From NCBI GenBank assembly GCA_964504335.1, contig CAZDET010000060.1, forward strand, positions 1-28,518: a DNA stretch of 28,518 nucleotides. Direction: 5' to 3'. Made by a program: the position numbers and the translations under genes. This document shows positions 15,948 to 24,155 of the stretch, in pieces. The notes beneath the pieces are model-generated. The model saw nothing but the letters and a program-made list of their open reading frames with translations, had not been told where the DNA came from and searched no databases. This DNA is from CAZDET01 sp964504335 (lineage in GTDB: Bacteria; Bacteroidota; Bacteroidia; Chitinophagales; Saprospiraceae). Position 1 is the stretch's first letter. Every line of letters starts with the position of its first letter.

Positions 15948-15958
15948 CCCGCTGTAGC

Positions 15959-15990
15959 TTTTGTTGCTGCGCCTTCGGGGCAGTATCTTG
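15959..15990 (+). promoter_or_regulatory. Promoter for the yigZ-family gene, near-leaderless
   Basis: TTTTG (15959-15963), a 20-bp spacer and TATCTTG (15984-15990) resemble TTTG-N19-21-TAnnTTTG. The expected start site coincides almost with the ATG at 15995, so the mRNA may have little or no leader. Confidence 0.4.
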
Positions 15991-15994
15991 CCGC

Positions 15995-16636
15995 ATGCGC
16001 GATACCTACCGAACGATCAGCGGGGCGGCAGAAGGGGCGTTCCGCGACCGTGGCAGCAAGTTCTTTGGCTATGCCTATCCCGTGCAAACGGAGGCGGAGG
16101 CATTGGGATGCGTGGAGGCGCTTCGCCAGCAACACCCGAAAGCCCGGCATCATTGCTACGCCTACCGCCTGGGGCTGGGAGCCGACCACTACCGGGCCAA
16201 TGACGACGGCGAGCCCAACGGCACCGCCGGACGGCCCATCCTGGGGCGCATCGATCAGTTGGAACTGACAAATGTGTGCGTAGTCGTAGTGCGCTACTTC
16301 GGTGGTACCCTCCTGGGCACGGGAGGTTTGATCAACGCCTACCGCACCGCCGCCGAAGAGGCACTCAAAGTCGCTACCATCGAGGAACGCATCATCGAAG
16401 ACATCATTACGCTCAAATTCGGCTACGAGCAGATGAGCACGGTAATGAACGCCCTCAGCCGCCTGCAACTCGACCAACAGGATCAACGCTTCGAGCATAC
16501 CGCTGAAATCGATCTGTCGGTACGCCGCTCGGAAGTCCCGTCGACAGTCCGGCAGTTGAAAGCCTACCTCGCCGGGGTCTATCTGGAAGAGGTAGGGGAG
16601 GGGTTTGAAGTGGAGGGAGTGGAGGTGGTTTTTTAA
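15995..16636 (+). CDS. YigZ/IMPACT family protein
   Basis: Protein of 213 aa with the two-domain YigZ plan. The N-terminal UPF0029/Impact domain contains the landmark motifs RGSKFFGYAYPV, HHCYAYRLG, DDGEPNGTAGRPIL and VVVRYFGGTLLGTGGL. The C-terminal DUF1949-like domain is a small alpha/beta fold similar to EF-G domain IV. The eukaryotic relative IMPACT regulates GCN2; the bacterial function is not settled, and a translation-associated role is often suggested. It is divergent from fdx and converges on the htrA-type gene, with an octamer array filling the gap. Confidence 0.93.
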   Translation: MRDTYRTISGAAEGAFRDRGSKFFGYAYPVQTEAEALGCVEALRQQHPKARHHCYAYRLGLGADHYRANDDGEPNGTAGRPILGRIDQLELTNVCVVVVRYFGGTLLGTGGLINAYRTAAEEALKVATIEERIIEDIITLKFGYEQMSTVMNALSRLQLDQQDQRFEHTAEIDLSVRRSEVPSTVRQLKAYLAGVYLEEVGEGFEVEGVEVVF

Positions 16637-16689
16637 TGCTGTAATGCTGTAGGTTATTACAGAATTACCAAATTACAGCATCAATATCA
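16634..16689. repeat. 8-bp-period array with 10-bp inverted repeat between two stops
   Basis: The array starts with TAATGCTG twice and keeps an 8-bp register for seven units. ATGCTGTAAT (16636-16645) is the exact reverse complement of ATTACAGCAT (16672-16681). The first unit supplies the TAA of the yigZ-family gene and the last holds the TGA of the htrA-type gene. It could act as a bidirectional terminator. Confidence 0.75.
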
Positions 16690-18135
16690 GTCCATGGAGA
16701 AGGCATAGTAGTACTCGCCCGGGTATTCCTCGTAGATGCCCGATACCAGGGCCTTCTCATCCAGGCGTTCGAGGCGATTGATAAACTGATCGACGTCGCG
16801 TACGGCGCGGTCGTTGAGGTGGGTGATGATGAAGCCGGGCTCCATGTTGGTGCGCTCGATTCTGCTGCCGCGAAAGATACTGACGACTTTTACGCCGCTC
16901 TCCAGTTTCAGGCGGTCGGCCTCGGCGCGGGTCAGGTTGCGCAATTCGAAGCCGAGTTTGTGGAAGAGTTCTTCCTCCCGTTCGCTGACCAGCGAAGTGC
17001 CGTTGTTTTTATTCTTGAGAACAACCTCCGTAGAACGGACTTCGCCCTCGCGGATGTATTTTATGGTAATTTTGTTGCCCGGGCGGAAGCGGCTGATTTG
17101 CTCCTGCATTTCGGGCGGCGTGCGCACGGTGGTGCCGTTGATACCGATAATCACATCGCTGGGTTGCAAGCCGCTTTCTTCGGCGCTGCCGCCGGGGCGA
17201 ATGCGCCGGACGAAAATGCCTTCCGCCTTCTCCAGCCCCAACTGCGAGGCTCGCCTGGCATCTATGCGTTCGATATACACGCCGAGCATGCCCCGCTGCA
17301 CCTGGCCGTAGTCGCGCAGGTCGCGGATAATCTTGCGGGCCAGGTTGCTGGGTACGGCAAAGGCGTAGCCTTCGTAGCGCCCCGAACGGGTAACGATGGC
17401 CGTATTGATGCCAATGAGTTCGCCGTTGGTATTGACCAACGCACCGCCGCTGTTGCCCGGATTGACGGCCGCATCGGTCTGGATGAAACTTTCGATGCGA
17501 TCCTGGCCTTCGAGCACATCGATACTTCGGCCCTTAGCACTAACAATGCCCGCAGTAACCGTCGATTCCAGATTGAAGGGGTTACCCACCGCCAGCACCC
17601 ACTCCCCGACACGGAGGCTATCGCTGTTGCCGAATTCGGCGAAGGGCAGTTCGGCCCCATCGATTTTCAGCAGGGCTAAATCCGTACTCTTGTCCACCCC
17701 GACTACATCGGCCAGAAACTCCCGACGATCGGAGAGTACCACTTGAATGCGTTTGCCGTTTTCAATGACGTGGTTGTTGGTGGCGATGTAGCCGTCGGGA
17801 GAAATCAACACGCCGGAGCCCGTCGAGATGGTCAGCGGTTCGGTTTGCTCGTTCCACAGCGGGAGGCGGTTTTGATTGAACGTGCGGATAAACACGACGG
17901 CTTCGGTCACGGCCTCGGAAGCGTGGGTAAAATCCGTTGGAGCCGAAGAAAGGAAGGTGCGGGGCCGGATGCTGTTGAGTAGATCTTCGTTGAGGGTAAG
18001 GCGCGCCTCGGCGGGTTCCCGGATAATGATCCGCTCACGCGGACTGATAATCCGGTCGAGTAAAATCGCCAGACCTGCGCTGAACAAGCAACAGGTGAGG
18101 AGAATGACTAAGTGTTTGCGCGCCAGGGTTTCCAA
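16687..18135 (-). CDS. HtrA/Deg serine protease with two PDZ domains
   Basis: Envelope quality-control protease of 482 aa. An N-terminal hydrophobic segment (about 9-26) anchors or exports it. The trypsin-like domain has the catalytic triad His122 (ATNNHVIENG), Asp152 (STDLALLKID) and Ser229 (NPGNSGGALV). PDZ1 begins near RGMLGVYIER (about 281-370) and PDZ2 near HKLGFELRNL (about 388-480). This is the DegP/DegQ architecture; members degrade or chaperone misfolded periplasmic proteins. The start codon is TTG at 18135: no in-frame ATG lies upstream before a stop or within the first 30 codons. It is monocistronic as far as can be seen. Confidence 0.94.
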   Translation of the reverse strand: METLARKHLVILLTCCLFSAGLAILLDRIISPRERIIIREPAEARLTLNEDLLNSIRPRTFLSSAPTDFTHASEAVTEAVVFIRTFNQNRLPLWNEQTEPLTISTGSGVLISPDGYIATNNHVIENGKRIQVVLSDRREFLADVVGVDKSTDLALLKIDGAELPFAEFGNSDSLRVGEWVLAVGNPFNLESTVTAGIVSAKGRSIDVLEGQDRIESFIQTDAAVNPGNSGGALVNTNGELIGINTAIVTRSGRYEGYAFAVPSNLARKIIRDLRDYGQVQRGMLGVYIERIDARRASQLGLEKAEGIFVRRIRPGGSAEESGLQPSDVIIGINGTTVRTPPEMQEQISRFRPGNKITIKYIREGEVRSTEVVLKNKNNGTSLVSEREEELFHKLGFELRNLTRAEADRLKLESGVKVVSIFRGSRIERTNMEPGFIITHLNDRAVRDVDQFINRLERLDEKALVSGIYEEYPGEYYYAFSMD

Positions 18136-18220
18136 AGTAACCGATTTTGACCCAAGGAAAAACGATTTTTTAAAGGTAGCAATTGTCTAACAGTTCGGTT
18201 GTTTTATAGGTTATATTCAA

Positions 18221-18253
18221 CGAACGGTTTTATTAAAATATACCCTCCGTTCG
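18221..18253. repeat. 7-bp inverted repeat in the htrA upstream region
   Basis: CGAACGG (18221-18227) and CCGTTCG (18247-18253) are perfect complements with a 19-bp AT-rich spacer. They lie between the divergent htrA-type gene and the small membrane protein gene. This could be an operator or chance. Confidence 0.35.
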
Positions 18254-18312
18254 GAACTTCTACAGGTTCTGAATGACTCATTACACATAATATCCGTCAA
18301 AAATTAGTTGGT

Positions 18313-18582
18313 TTGGACAACAATAAACACGACAATTTAAAGGATCCCTTCGAGGACGGCTGGCATTTCGGCAGGCGGGCTCCCGATGGGCAGTATGCCG
18401 GCAATGTGTTTGGCTGGCGCGTTTCGCTGATCGGAGCCGCGCTCATTCTGCTCTTAGGGGGCTTTGCGATTTACCGCCACTATCAGTTGGGAGTTCCCTT
18501 CGGAATGGAAGAGCCAGGACAAACTACCGCTCCCGCCGCAGATTCGGAGAAGCGGGATACCCTTTCGGGCTTGCCGGAGTAA
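18313..18582 (+). CDS. Small single-pass membrane protein
   Basis: Hypothetical protein of 89 aa. A polar, charged N-terminus (with GRRAPDGQYAGNVFGWR) is followed by one transmembrane segment (about 37-54), a short basic stretch (YRHY), and a Pro/Ala-rich acidic tail. No family is recognised. It probably starts at a TTG (18313), as no ATG is in frame after the upstream TGA at 18274. Codon use looks like that of its neighbours. It lies 62 bp before the ABC-F gene, which has its own -7 element. Confidence 0.6.
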   Translation: MDNNKHDNLKDPFEDGWHFGRRAPDGQYAGNVFGWRVSLIGAALILLLGGFAIYRHYQLGVPFGMEEPGQTTAPAADSEKRDTLSGLPE

Positions 18583-18614
18583 TTGCCCCATCGACGGGTA
18601 ACGATCCAAATCCG

Positions 18615-18622
18615 TATCTTTG
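18615..18622 (+). promoter_or_regulatory. -7 element TATCTTTG for the ABC-F gene
   Basis: A perfect TAnnTTTG match 22 bp upstream of the ATG at 18645, on the same strand. A TTG lies at 18583-18585, but 29 bp away, longer than ideal, so the -33 element is uncertain. Confidence 0.55.
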
Positions 18623-18644
18623 CGGCTCACATGTAGAACGGAAT

Positions 18645-20555
18645 ATGCTGACCGCGACGGATATTTACGTGCAGTACGGAGACCGCATTCTGCTGAACCG
18701 CCTAAACGTGGTGATCGGAGAGCGCGACAAGGTGGGATTGGTAGGACGCAACGGGGCTGGAAAATCGACGTTGCTTAAAATCCTGGCCGGTTATCAGCGC
18801 CCCGACGAGGGGCACATCAGCCGCCCGGGAGGCTCCACCCTCGGATTCCTGCACCAGGAGATGAATCTTCCGCAGGGGCGCACAGTGATGGCCGAAACGC
18901 TGACGGCCTTTGAGGATCTCAAACGCATCGAAGCCCGGCTGGAAGCCCTCAACCAGGAGCTGTCCGATCGGACGGATTACGAGACGGACGCCTACCTCAA
19001 ACTGGTTGAAGAATTCTCTAACCTCAACGAGCGATTCGGGATGCTCGGCGGAGCTACCATGGAAGCCGACGCAGAGCGAGTATTGAAGGGGCTGGGCTTT
19101 CGGGGCAGCGATTTCAATCGCCTGACCACCGAATTTTCCGGAGGATGGCAGATGCGTATCGAACTGGCTAAAATGCTGTTGCAACGCCCGGATTATCTAC
19201 TCCTCGATGAGCCTACCAACCACCTGGATATCGAGTCAATCATCTGGCTGGAAGGCTTCCTGAGCGATTACGCCGGAGCCGTAATCACTATCTCGCACGA
19301 CAAGACCTTCCTCGATGCAGTTACCGAACGGACCATTGAGGTCGAATTGGGTAAACTCTACGATTACAAGGCCTCCTACAGCAAATACGTAGCGATGCGC
19401 GCCGAACGGCGCGACCTGATGGAATCCGCCTACCAAAATCAGCAAAAGGTCATTGCTCAAAAGGAGCGCACCATCAATCGCTTCATGGCCAAGGCGACGA
19501 AAACGAAGATGGCCCAATCGATGCAAAAGCAGCTCGACAAAGTCGAGCGCATCGAACTCGATACCGAGGATACCGCTGCTATGAACCTCCGGTTTCCGCC
19601 CGCACCGCGGTCCGGACAAATCGTAGTAGACGCCAAAAAGGTCCACAAATCCTACGGAAAGCTGAATGTGCTGCAGGGAGTCGACCTCAAAATTGACCGG
19701 GGTGATCGCATTGCATTTGTCGGCCAGAACGGACAGGGAAAAACGACGCTGGCCAAAATCCTCATCGGCCAGACGCCCGCTACCGACGGCGATATCCAAT
19801 TGGGGCATAATGTGGAGATTGGCTACTATGCGCAAAATCAATCCGATACCCTCCAGCCCAACCGCACCCTCCTGGAAACCCTCGAGGAGGTGTCACCGCC
19901 GGAGATGCGGACCCGCCTGCGCGCGATACTCGGCGGATTCCTATTCAGCGGGGAGGATGTCGATAAGAAAGTGAGTGTACTCTCCGGAGGTGAACGCGCC
20001 CGCCTGGCACTGGCCGCCATGCTGTTGCGGCCCTTCAACCTCCTGGTGCTGGATGAACCTACCAACCACCTCGATATTCGCTCCAAAGACGTGCTGAAAC
20101 AGGCCATACAGGAGTACAACGGTACGCTGATCGTCGTCAGCCACGACCGGGAGTTTCTTTCCGAACTCACCGACCGGACCATCGAATTCCGCGATCATCA
20201 GCTCTTCGAGCACCTGGGAGACGTCAATGTATTTCTGGAAAAGCGCCAGATGGACGACATGCGTACGCTGGCGATCAATGCCAACCAGGCAAATGGCAGC
20301 GCCGCTGCTTCGGGGCGCAAAGAGTTGAGCTACGAAGAACGCAAGCAACTCAATCGCGCCGTTTCGAATGCGGAAAAAAAGGTCGAGCGCCTCGAACGGG
20401 AAATCGCCCAGCTCGAAGAAAAAATGGCCGACCCCGAATTCTACCAGTCTGCGGAGGCAGAAAAAATCACCAGGAAACATCACCAGAAACAGGCCGATCT
20501 GGAGACGGCGATGGAGGAATGGGAGGCCGCCCAGCTCGCACTGGAGAATAGTTAA
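18645..20555 (+). CDS. ABC-F family ATPase (ribosome-associated)
   Basis: Soluble twin-ABC protein of 636 aa with no membrane domain. Domain 1 has Walker A GRNGAGKST (34-42), signature SGGWQMRIEL (from 165) and DEPTNHLD (Asp188, Glu189). The linker (about 240-320) is charged and helical with FMAKATKTKMAQSMQ, the P-site tRNA-interaction motif region. Domain 2 has GQNGQGKTT (360-368), SGGERARLAL and DEPTNHLD (Asp470, Glu471). The C-terminus (about 560-636) is a coiled coil, as in Uup and YheS-type members. ABC-F proteins act on the ribosome, relieving stalling or, in some cases, giving antibiotic protection. Which subgroup this belongs to cannot be decided by eye, but it looks like a housekeeping copy. 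Confidence 0.94.
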   Translation: MLTATDIYVQYGDRILLNRLNVVIGERDKVGLVGRNGAGKSTLLKILAGYQRPDEGHISRPGGSTLGFLHQEMNLPQGRTVMAETLTAFEDLKRIEARLEALNQELSDRTDYETDAYLKLVEEFSNLNERFGMLGGATMEADAERVLKGLGFRGSDFNRLTTEFSGGWQMRIELAKMLLQRPDYLLLDEPTNHLDIESIIWLEGFLSDYAGAVITISHDKTFLDAVTERTIEVELGKLYDYKASYSKYVAMRAERRDLMESAYQNQQKVIAQKERTINRFMAKATKTKMAQSMQKQLDKVERIELDTEDTAAMNLRFPPAPRSGQIVVDAKKVHKSYGKLNVLQGVDLKIDRGDRIAFVGQNGQGKTTLAKILIGQTPATDGDIQLGHNVEIGYYAQNQSDTLQPNRTLLETLEEVSPPEMRTRLRAILGGFLFSGEDVDKKVSVLSGGERARLALAAMLLRPFNLLVLDEPTNHLDIRSKDVLKQAIQEYNGTLIVVSHDREFLSELTDRTIEFRDHQLFEHLGDVNVFLEKRQMDDMRTLAINANQANGSAAASGRKELSYEERKQLNRAVSNAEKKVERLEREIAQLEEKMADPEFYQSAEAEKITRKHHQKQADLETAMEEWEAAQLALENS

Positions 20556-20559
20556 AGGA

Positions 20560-21303
20560 TTAATTCCGCAGTTCCACCCCGCTCCGGTTTAGCTCGGCGC
20601 TGAGCACGTCCCGGCTGCGACGCAGCATATCCAGTAATTGCTGAGGGGCGACGCGGTTTGGGTCGAAGCTGAAGAGGTAGTAATCGCGATTGGGGGCGAT
20701 CCGCTCGATGAAGCGCATGCCCTGGCGGTCGTAGGGAATGACCCAAACCCTGGGGTCGGTATTGGGGTTGAGTTGGACGATTACCTCATTTTCTCCGCTG
20801 CGGGGGGCGGCATCGGGAGCCGTACCTTCTGGAGACGCCTCCCCCGACGCCGAGGTCCATCCGCCGGCAGTAGCCACGGCATCCAGCAGTTCTTCCAGTT
20901 CGACGACCTTTTCCGGGCGGTTGTCTTTACCCATTACTTCCTGGATGTTGTTAGCGGCATCGTAATAGATGATCCGTACGGTGGGCAAGTCCTGTACAGT
21001 GGCCGGATAGACGCGCTTAAACTGGCTAAGTTTGGCGTTTTCAAATGCCTGAATCAATTGCTCGTAGCGCAGCTGATCCAGTCGCTTGTAGTGGATGCCT
21101 TCCTTCTGCGTAAAGCGTTCCCCTTCGTATTTCACCCAGCGATTATCATAGACAGTCATGGTGAAGACCGGGCATCGCCCGAAGCAGGGGCCTTTGTTGA
21201 TGATAATCCGCGGGACGGATTCCTGAAACTGGCCAGCGGAAGTCAGGGCCTGACAGCCGGCCGTCAGCGATCCGATAACCAGAGCGAGCGCGAGGAGCTT
21301 CAT
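20560..21303 (-). CDS. DUF6438 lipoprotein
   Basis: Lipoprotein of 247 aa with the signal ending LTAGC (lipid on Cys17). The domain right after it has the signature KGPCFGRCPVFTMTVYDN with two Cys (40, 44), as in DUF6438 proteins of Bacteroidota. That family has no assigned function. After a Ser/Gly/Pro-rich linker (about 150-170), a second region (VIVQLNPNTDPRVWVIPYDRQGM) resembles a separate small domain I do not recognise. The ATG at 21303 gives a proper leader; an upstream in-frame start at 21333 does not. It lies 39 bp downstream of the OmpA-like lipoprotein gene and is probably co-transcribed with it. Confidence 0.82.
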   Translation of the reverse strand: MKLLALALVIGSLTAGCQALTSAGQFQESVPRIIINKGPCFGRCPVFTMTVYDNRWVKYEGERFTQKEGIHYKRLDQLRYEQLIQAFENAKLSQFKRVYPATVQDLPTVRIIYYDAANNIQEVMGKDNRPEKVVELEELLDAVATAGGWTSASGEASPEGTAPDAAPRSGENEVIVQLNPNTDPRVWVIPYDRQGMRFIERIAPNRDYYLFSFDPNRVAPQQLLDMLRRSRDVLSAELNRSGVELRN

Positions 21304-21342
21304 AGTTGGTGGGAGGTAAGGGGTTAGGCTCAACGTAATCGA

Positions 21343-22347
21343 TTAATTATTAGCGGTTAATGGGCTGAGTAAGGCGTCGTAATCTGGGAGGAGAATGATT
21401 TCCGTCCGCCGGTTCAGTGCCTTATTGGCAGGCGAGCTGTTCGGGACGATGGGTTCGTAGTAGGAGCGTCCTGCGGCGGTCATTCGGCTGGGATTCACCC
21501 CGGAATTGTTCAGCAGCTTCACGACGGCCAGTGCGCGGGCAGTGCTATAATCCCAGTTGAGTTCGGCGTTGCCGTCCGGATCGGTATGGCCCTTTACCAG
21601 GATGGGCATTTCGGGATACTGCCGCAAGATGTTGGCAATCAAACGGGTAATTTCGAGCCCCTGGTTAGTTACTTGATTGCCCATTGGGCCGAAGAGTACA
21701 TTTTGGCTCAATGTGAGCACCAGTTGGCCGTTTCGATCTTGCAAGGCATAGTCGCTGCCCGTGTAGCCGCTCAGCGCCTGAGCCAATTGAATTTTTACTT
21801 GCTGAAGTTTCCGCATGCGGTCGGCCAGGCGGGCTTGTACCAATGGAACGCCACCTCCCTGATAGTCGTAACTGCCGGGCTGGGCCGGATTGGGGCTTCC
21901 TCCGCGGATGCGCAGTAGCTGGTTTTCTTTCTCCTGCAGGCTGAGCGTCATCTGGTAGAGGGCCTGTTCCTTTTCGTTGAGTTTGGCCTCTCGGATCGCC
22001 AGGTCTTGCTGCAGGTCAGTTTTTTCTTCCCCGTAATCCGTTAGCACGCGATCGCTTTTTTCAACGAGTTCGTTGTACCGCCCCAGGATATCCTGGTAGC
22101 TGCGATTCAGGCTGATGTTGGTAGCTTTGAGCCGCTCGATATCCATGGTCAACTGTTCCAGTTGGCCTTCCATGGAAGACGTTTCGCTGCTGATCCGCTC
22201 GTTGGCGTAAGAGACGGAGTCGGTGAAGGAAGCTTCCGTTTTGTAATACTGAAGCGTAGCCTGCAGTTCGTCGTAGCGGGCACGAGTAACGCAGTCGGTT
22301 AGGAGAAAGATGCAGGCAAGGGCGAGTAGTAGTTGGAAATATCTCAT
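21343..22347 (-). CDS. OmpA-family peptidoglycan-binding lipoprotein
   Basis: Protein of 334 aa with lipobox LLTDC (Cys19). A long coiled-coil region (about 30-150) rich in Glu, Gln, Lys and Leu follows, then a Gly/Pro linker. The C-terminal OmpA-like domain (about 215-330) contains VKGHTDPDGNAELN, TARALAVVKLL and NRRTEIIL, the usual diaminopimelate-binding elements. The architecture suits a lipoprotein that tethers the outer membrane to peptidoglycan through a coiled-coil arm. The ATG at 22347 is supported by the leader; the frame extends 64 codons further without signal character. A good promoter lies upstream at 22370-22403. Confidence 0.92.
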   Translation of the reverse strand: MRYFQLLLALACIFLLTDCVTRARYDELQATLQYYKTEASFTDSVSYANERISSETSSMEGQLEQLTMDIERLKATNISLNRSYQDILGRYNELVEKSDRVLTDYGEEKTDLQQDLAIREAKLNEKEQALYQMTLSLQEKENQLLRIRGGSPNPAQPGSYDYQGGGVPLVQARLADRMRKLQQVKIQLAQALSGYTGSDYALQDRNGQLVLTLSQNVLFGPMGNQVTNQGLEITRLIANILRQYPEMPILVKGHTDPDGNAELNWDYSTARALAVVKLLNNSGVNPSRMTAAGRSYYEPIVPNSSPANKALNRRTEIILLPDYDALLSPLTANN

Positions 22348-22369
22348 AATGCTGGGTTTGGTTGGTCCA

Positions 22370-22403
22370 GAAATATAAGCGCACAACCGATCGAATACCA
22401 AAA
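22370..22403 (-). promoter_or_regulatory. Promoter for the OmpA-lipoprotein gene
   Basis: On the minus strand TTTTG (22403-22399), a 21-bp spacer and TATATTTC (22377-22370) match the Bacteroidota -33/-7 pattern with one mismatch. The ATG is 22 bp downstream. Confidence 0.5.
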
Positions 22404-22448
22404 TAAGCCGTTCTTTACGATTTTTGCGACCGATTAATAAATTATTTG

Positions 22449-23042
22449 ATGAATAAGTTACTAGTGTTGCTCGGAATTTGCGTCTGTTTTGGGTCCTGTT
22501 CCGAGTCGGATGCTTCCACAGAAACCGCTCAGCGGACAACGGAGGAAGCAGTGCGTGCCAATCCGGTTCAGGAAATGCTGGAGGTCGTCGAAGGCCAGAC
22601 CGTACCCACCTCTTCCGAGGCGCTCACGCTCCGAATACCCGCGGTATCTGCAAAAAAAGATCAGGAAGTATGCTTACCCGTTATTGCTGAGGGCTTCGAC
22701 CAATTGATCGGGTTGCAGTATTCGATTACCTGGAATCCGGAGGAGTTGGCGTTCGCGCGCGTCCAGAATTTTAATTTGCACGGTCTGAACCCCTCCGGTT
22801 TCGGGCAGCCCGCCTCCGCTCCCGGTACCCTGACCAGCCTATGGATCGACTCCCAACTGACGGGCGTTAGCCTGGCGGACGGGAGTTTGCTCTACGAGCT
22901 GTGTTTCCAGGCAGTTGGCCCGGTAGGGAGTGAAGCGGTAGTAGCATTTGCCAACGGCCCCACCGTATTTGAAGTGATTGATGCTTCCCAGGCCTTCCTG
23001 CGGTTCAAGTTTGCCAACGGTACGGTGCGCATCACCGATTGA
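22449..23042 (+). CDS. Cohesin-like domain lipoprotein
   Basis: Protein of 197 aa with a lipoprotein leader ending CFGSC (Cys17) and a Ser/Thr/Glu-rich linker to about residue 55. The remainder has a cohesin/carbohydrate-binding-like beta-sandwich pattern: VCLPVIAEGFDQLIGLQYSI, WNPEELAFARVQNFNL, GTLTSLWID, LTGVSLADGSLLYELCF. Such domains occur in surface proteins of this phylum, usually as one module of much larger secreted proteins; here it is alone. The ligand is unknown. It starts at the ATG at 22449. Its 3' end overlaps the convergent rlpA-type gene by 11 bp. Confidence 0.8.
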   Translation: MNKLLVLLGICVCFGSCSESDASTETAQRTTEEAVRANPVQEMLEVVEGQTVPTSSEALTLRIPAVSAKKDQEVCLPVIAEGFDQLIGLQYSITWNPEELAFARVQNFNLHGLNPSGFGQPASAPGTLTSLWIDSQLTGVSLADGSLLYELCFQAVGPVGSEAVVAFANGPTVFEVIDASQAFLRFKFANGTVRITD

Positions 23043-23982
23043 TCGGCGTAGTCTGGGCGTCGAGCCGCACAGTGAAGCCCTTGATTTTGTACCGTTGTCG
23101 AAGATCGCGCTGGTAGCGTTTGGCTGACGACTCATCCAGGAAAGGCCCGAGGATGATGCGAAAAGTTTTACCCCTCGGGCCGGGCTCGATGCTCACCAGA
23201 ATATTGTCGAAGCTGCGCGCCTGGTAATTGGCAACGGCCGAAAGTGCATTTTCGTAAGTACTCACCGCGGCAACCTGCACGCCGAAATTACCCCCGACGG
23301 GCTTTCGAATATCGATCTTGTACAGGCCGTATTCCTGAAATTCCTTCCCTACCTGAGGATAGGATTCGACGGAACGCTCCCAGCTAGGCGCGTAATAGTC
23401 GACGGAAGGTCGTCCCGACGTCCCGCGATTGTTGTTGGTGCCATACGATTGGGTACTCGGGGCACGGGTAGTCACGACCACCTCGGGCAAGCGATCCCGG
23501 ATGGGAGGCAACACGTTGCTGTTGTAAGAACGGGGCAGTTGTTGATCGCGAATGCGGCTATCACTACCAGCTTGCGAACGGCTACCGTTGTTGACGGTGT
23601 TTTGGCCGGGAATTTCCAGTAGCTCCACTTTTACTTCCACGGTATTTTCATTGGTCATCCGCAGTTGCCCCGCCGCTGCTTTGGACAACTCCACGACGCG
23701 ACCCCGAATAAGCGGCCCTTCATCGATGATCCGTACGACCACCGAGCGGTTGTTGTCGAGCCGGGTGACGCGTACCCGGGAATTGTAGGGAAAGCGGCGA
23801 TGGGCGGCGGTGAGCTTGTTCTTATCGTATTTTTCGCCGTAACTAGTCTCGCTGCCCTGGAAGGCATCCGAATAGTAGGACGCCCGCCCGTACTCGGTTT
23901 CGCCGACGGTTTGCGCCCGCAGACTAAGCGATGCGAATAGGAGAACGACAAACAGGAGGCCGAGGGGAGGTGGTTGGTTCAT
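23032..23982 (-). CDS. rlpA: RlpA-like septal lytic transglycosylase with SPOR domain
   Basis: Protein of 316 aa with a signal peptide ending LRAQ. The double-psi beta-barrel (about 30-110) has conserved Glu50 (TSYGEKY), His61 (TAAHRRFPY) and Asp87 (IIDEGP). A Ser/Asn/Arg-rich disordered linker follows, then a C-terminal SPOR domain (about 240-316: FGVQVAAVSTYENA, GKTFRIILGPF). RlpA cleaves denuded peptidoglycan at the septum and SPOR binds the same substrate. There are two candidate ATGs, 23991 and 23982; the latter gives MNQPPPLGLL. A TTG further upstream (24024) falls inside the inverted repeat and is rejected. Confidence 0.92.
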   Translation of the reverse strand: MNQPPPLGLLFVVLLFASLSLRAQTVGETEYGRASYYSDAFQGSETSYGEKYDKNKLTAAHRRFPYNSRVRVTRLDNNRSVVVRIIDEGPLIRGRVVELSKAAAGQLRMTNENTVEVKVELLEIPGQNTVNNGSRSQAGSDSRIRDQQLPRSYNSNVLPPIRDRLPEVVVTTRAPSTQSYGTNNNRGTSGRPSVDYYAPSWERSVESYPQVGKEFQEYGLYKIDIRKPVGGNFGVQVAAVSTYENALSAVANYQARSFDNILVSIEPGPRGKTFRIILGPFLDESSAKRYQRDLRQRYKIKGFTVRLDAQTTPINR

Positions 23983-23991
23983 AGCTAGCAT

Positions 23992-24056
23992 GTTTAGGCG
24001 TTTAAGCGTTAAGTGCAGTTGCAACTTGTTAATACTTAACGCTTAAACGCCTAAAC
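23992..24056. repeat. Perfect 23-bp inverted repeat upstream of rlpA
   Basis: Left arm 23992-24014 begins GTTTAGGCGTTTAAGCG, and the right arm 24034-24056 is its exact reverse complement; the spacer is 19 nt. Both arms have an 8-bp internal period (TTTAGGCG, TTTAAGCG), and a further GTATAAAC unit follows the right arm. It ends 1 bp before one of the two candidate rlpA start codons (23991), so it would form a strong hairpin in the 5' leader. Confidence 0.92.
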
Positions 24057-24155
24057 GTATAAACAAAATGCCATAAAGTACCTTTCCTACCGTCCGGATT
24101 CAACCCAAAACCCCAAAAAAGTGTACTGTTGTCTTAACGAACTAGTTAATAACGA

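Noticed and set aside
15893..16498. N-terminal extension of the ferredoxin by about 200 residues
   Set aside because: The extra part is antisense to the well-supported YigZ-family gene, and the ferredoxin numbering matches E. coli Fdx exactly from the ATG at 15892.
23992..24024. TTG start at 24024 for rlpA
   Set aside because: It lies in the loop next to the left arm of the inverted repeat and would put 14 residues before a normal signal peptide.
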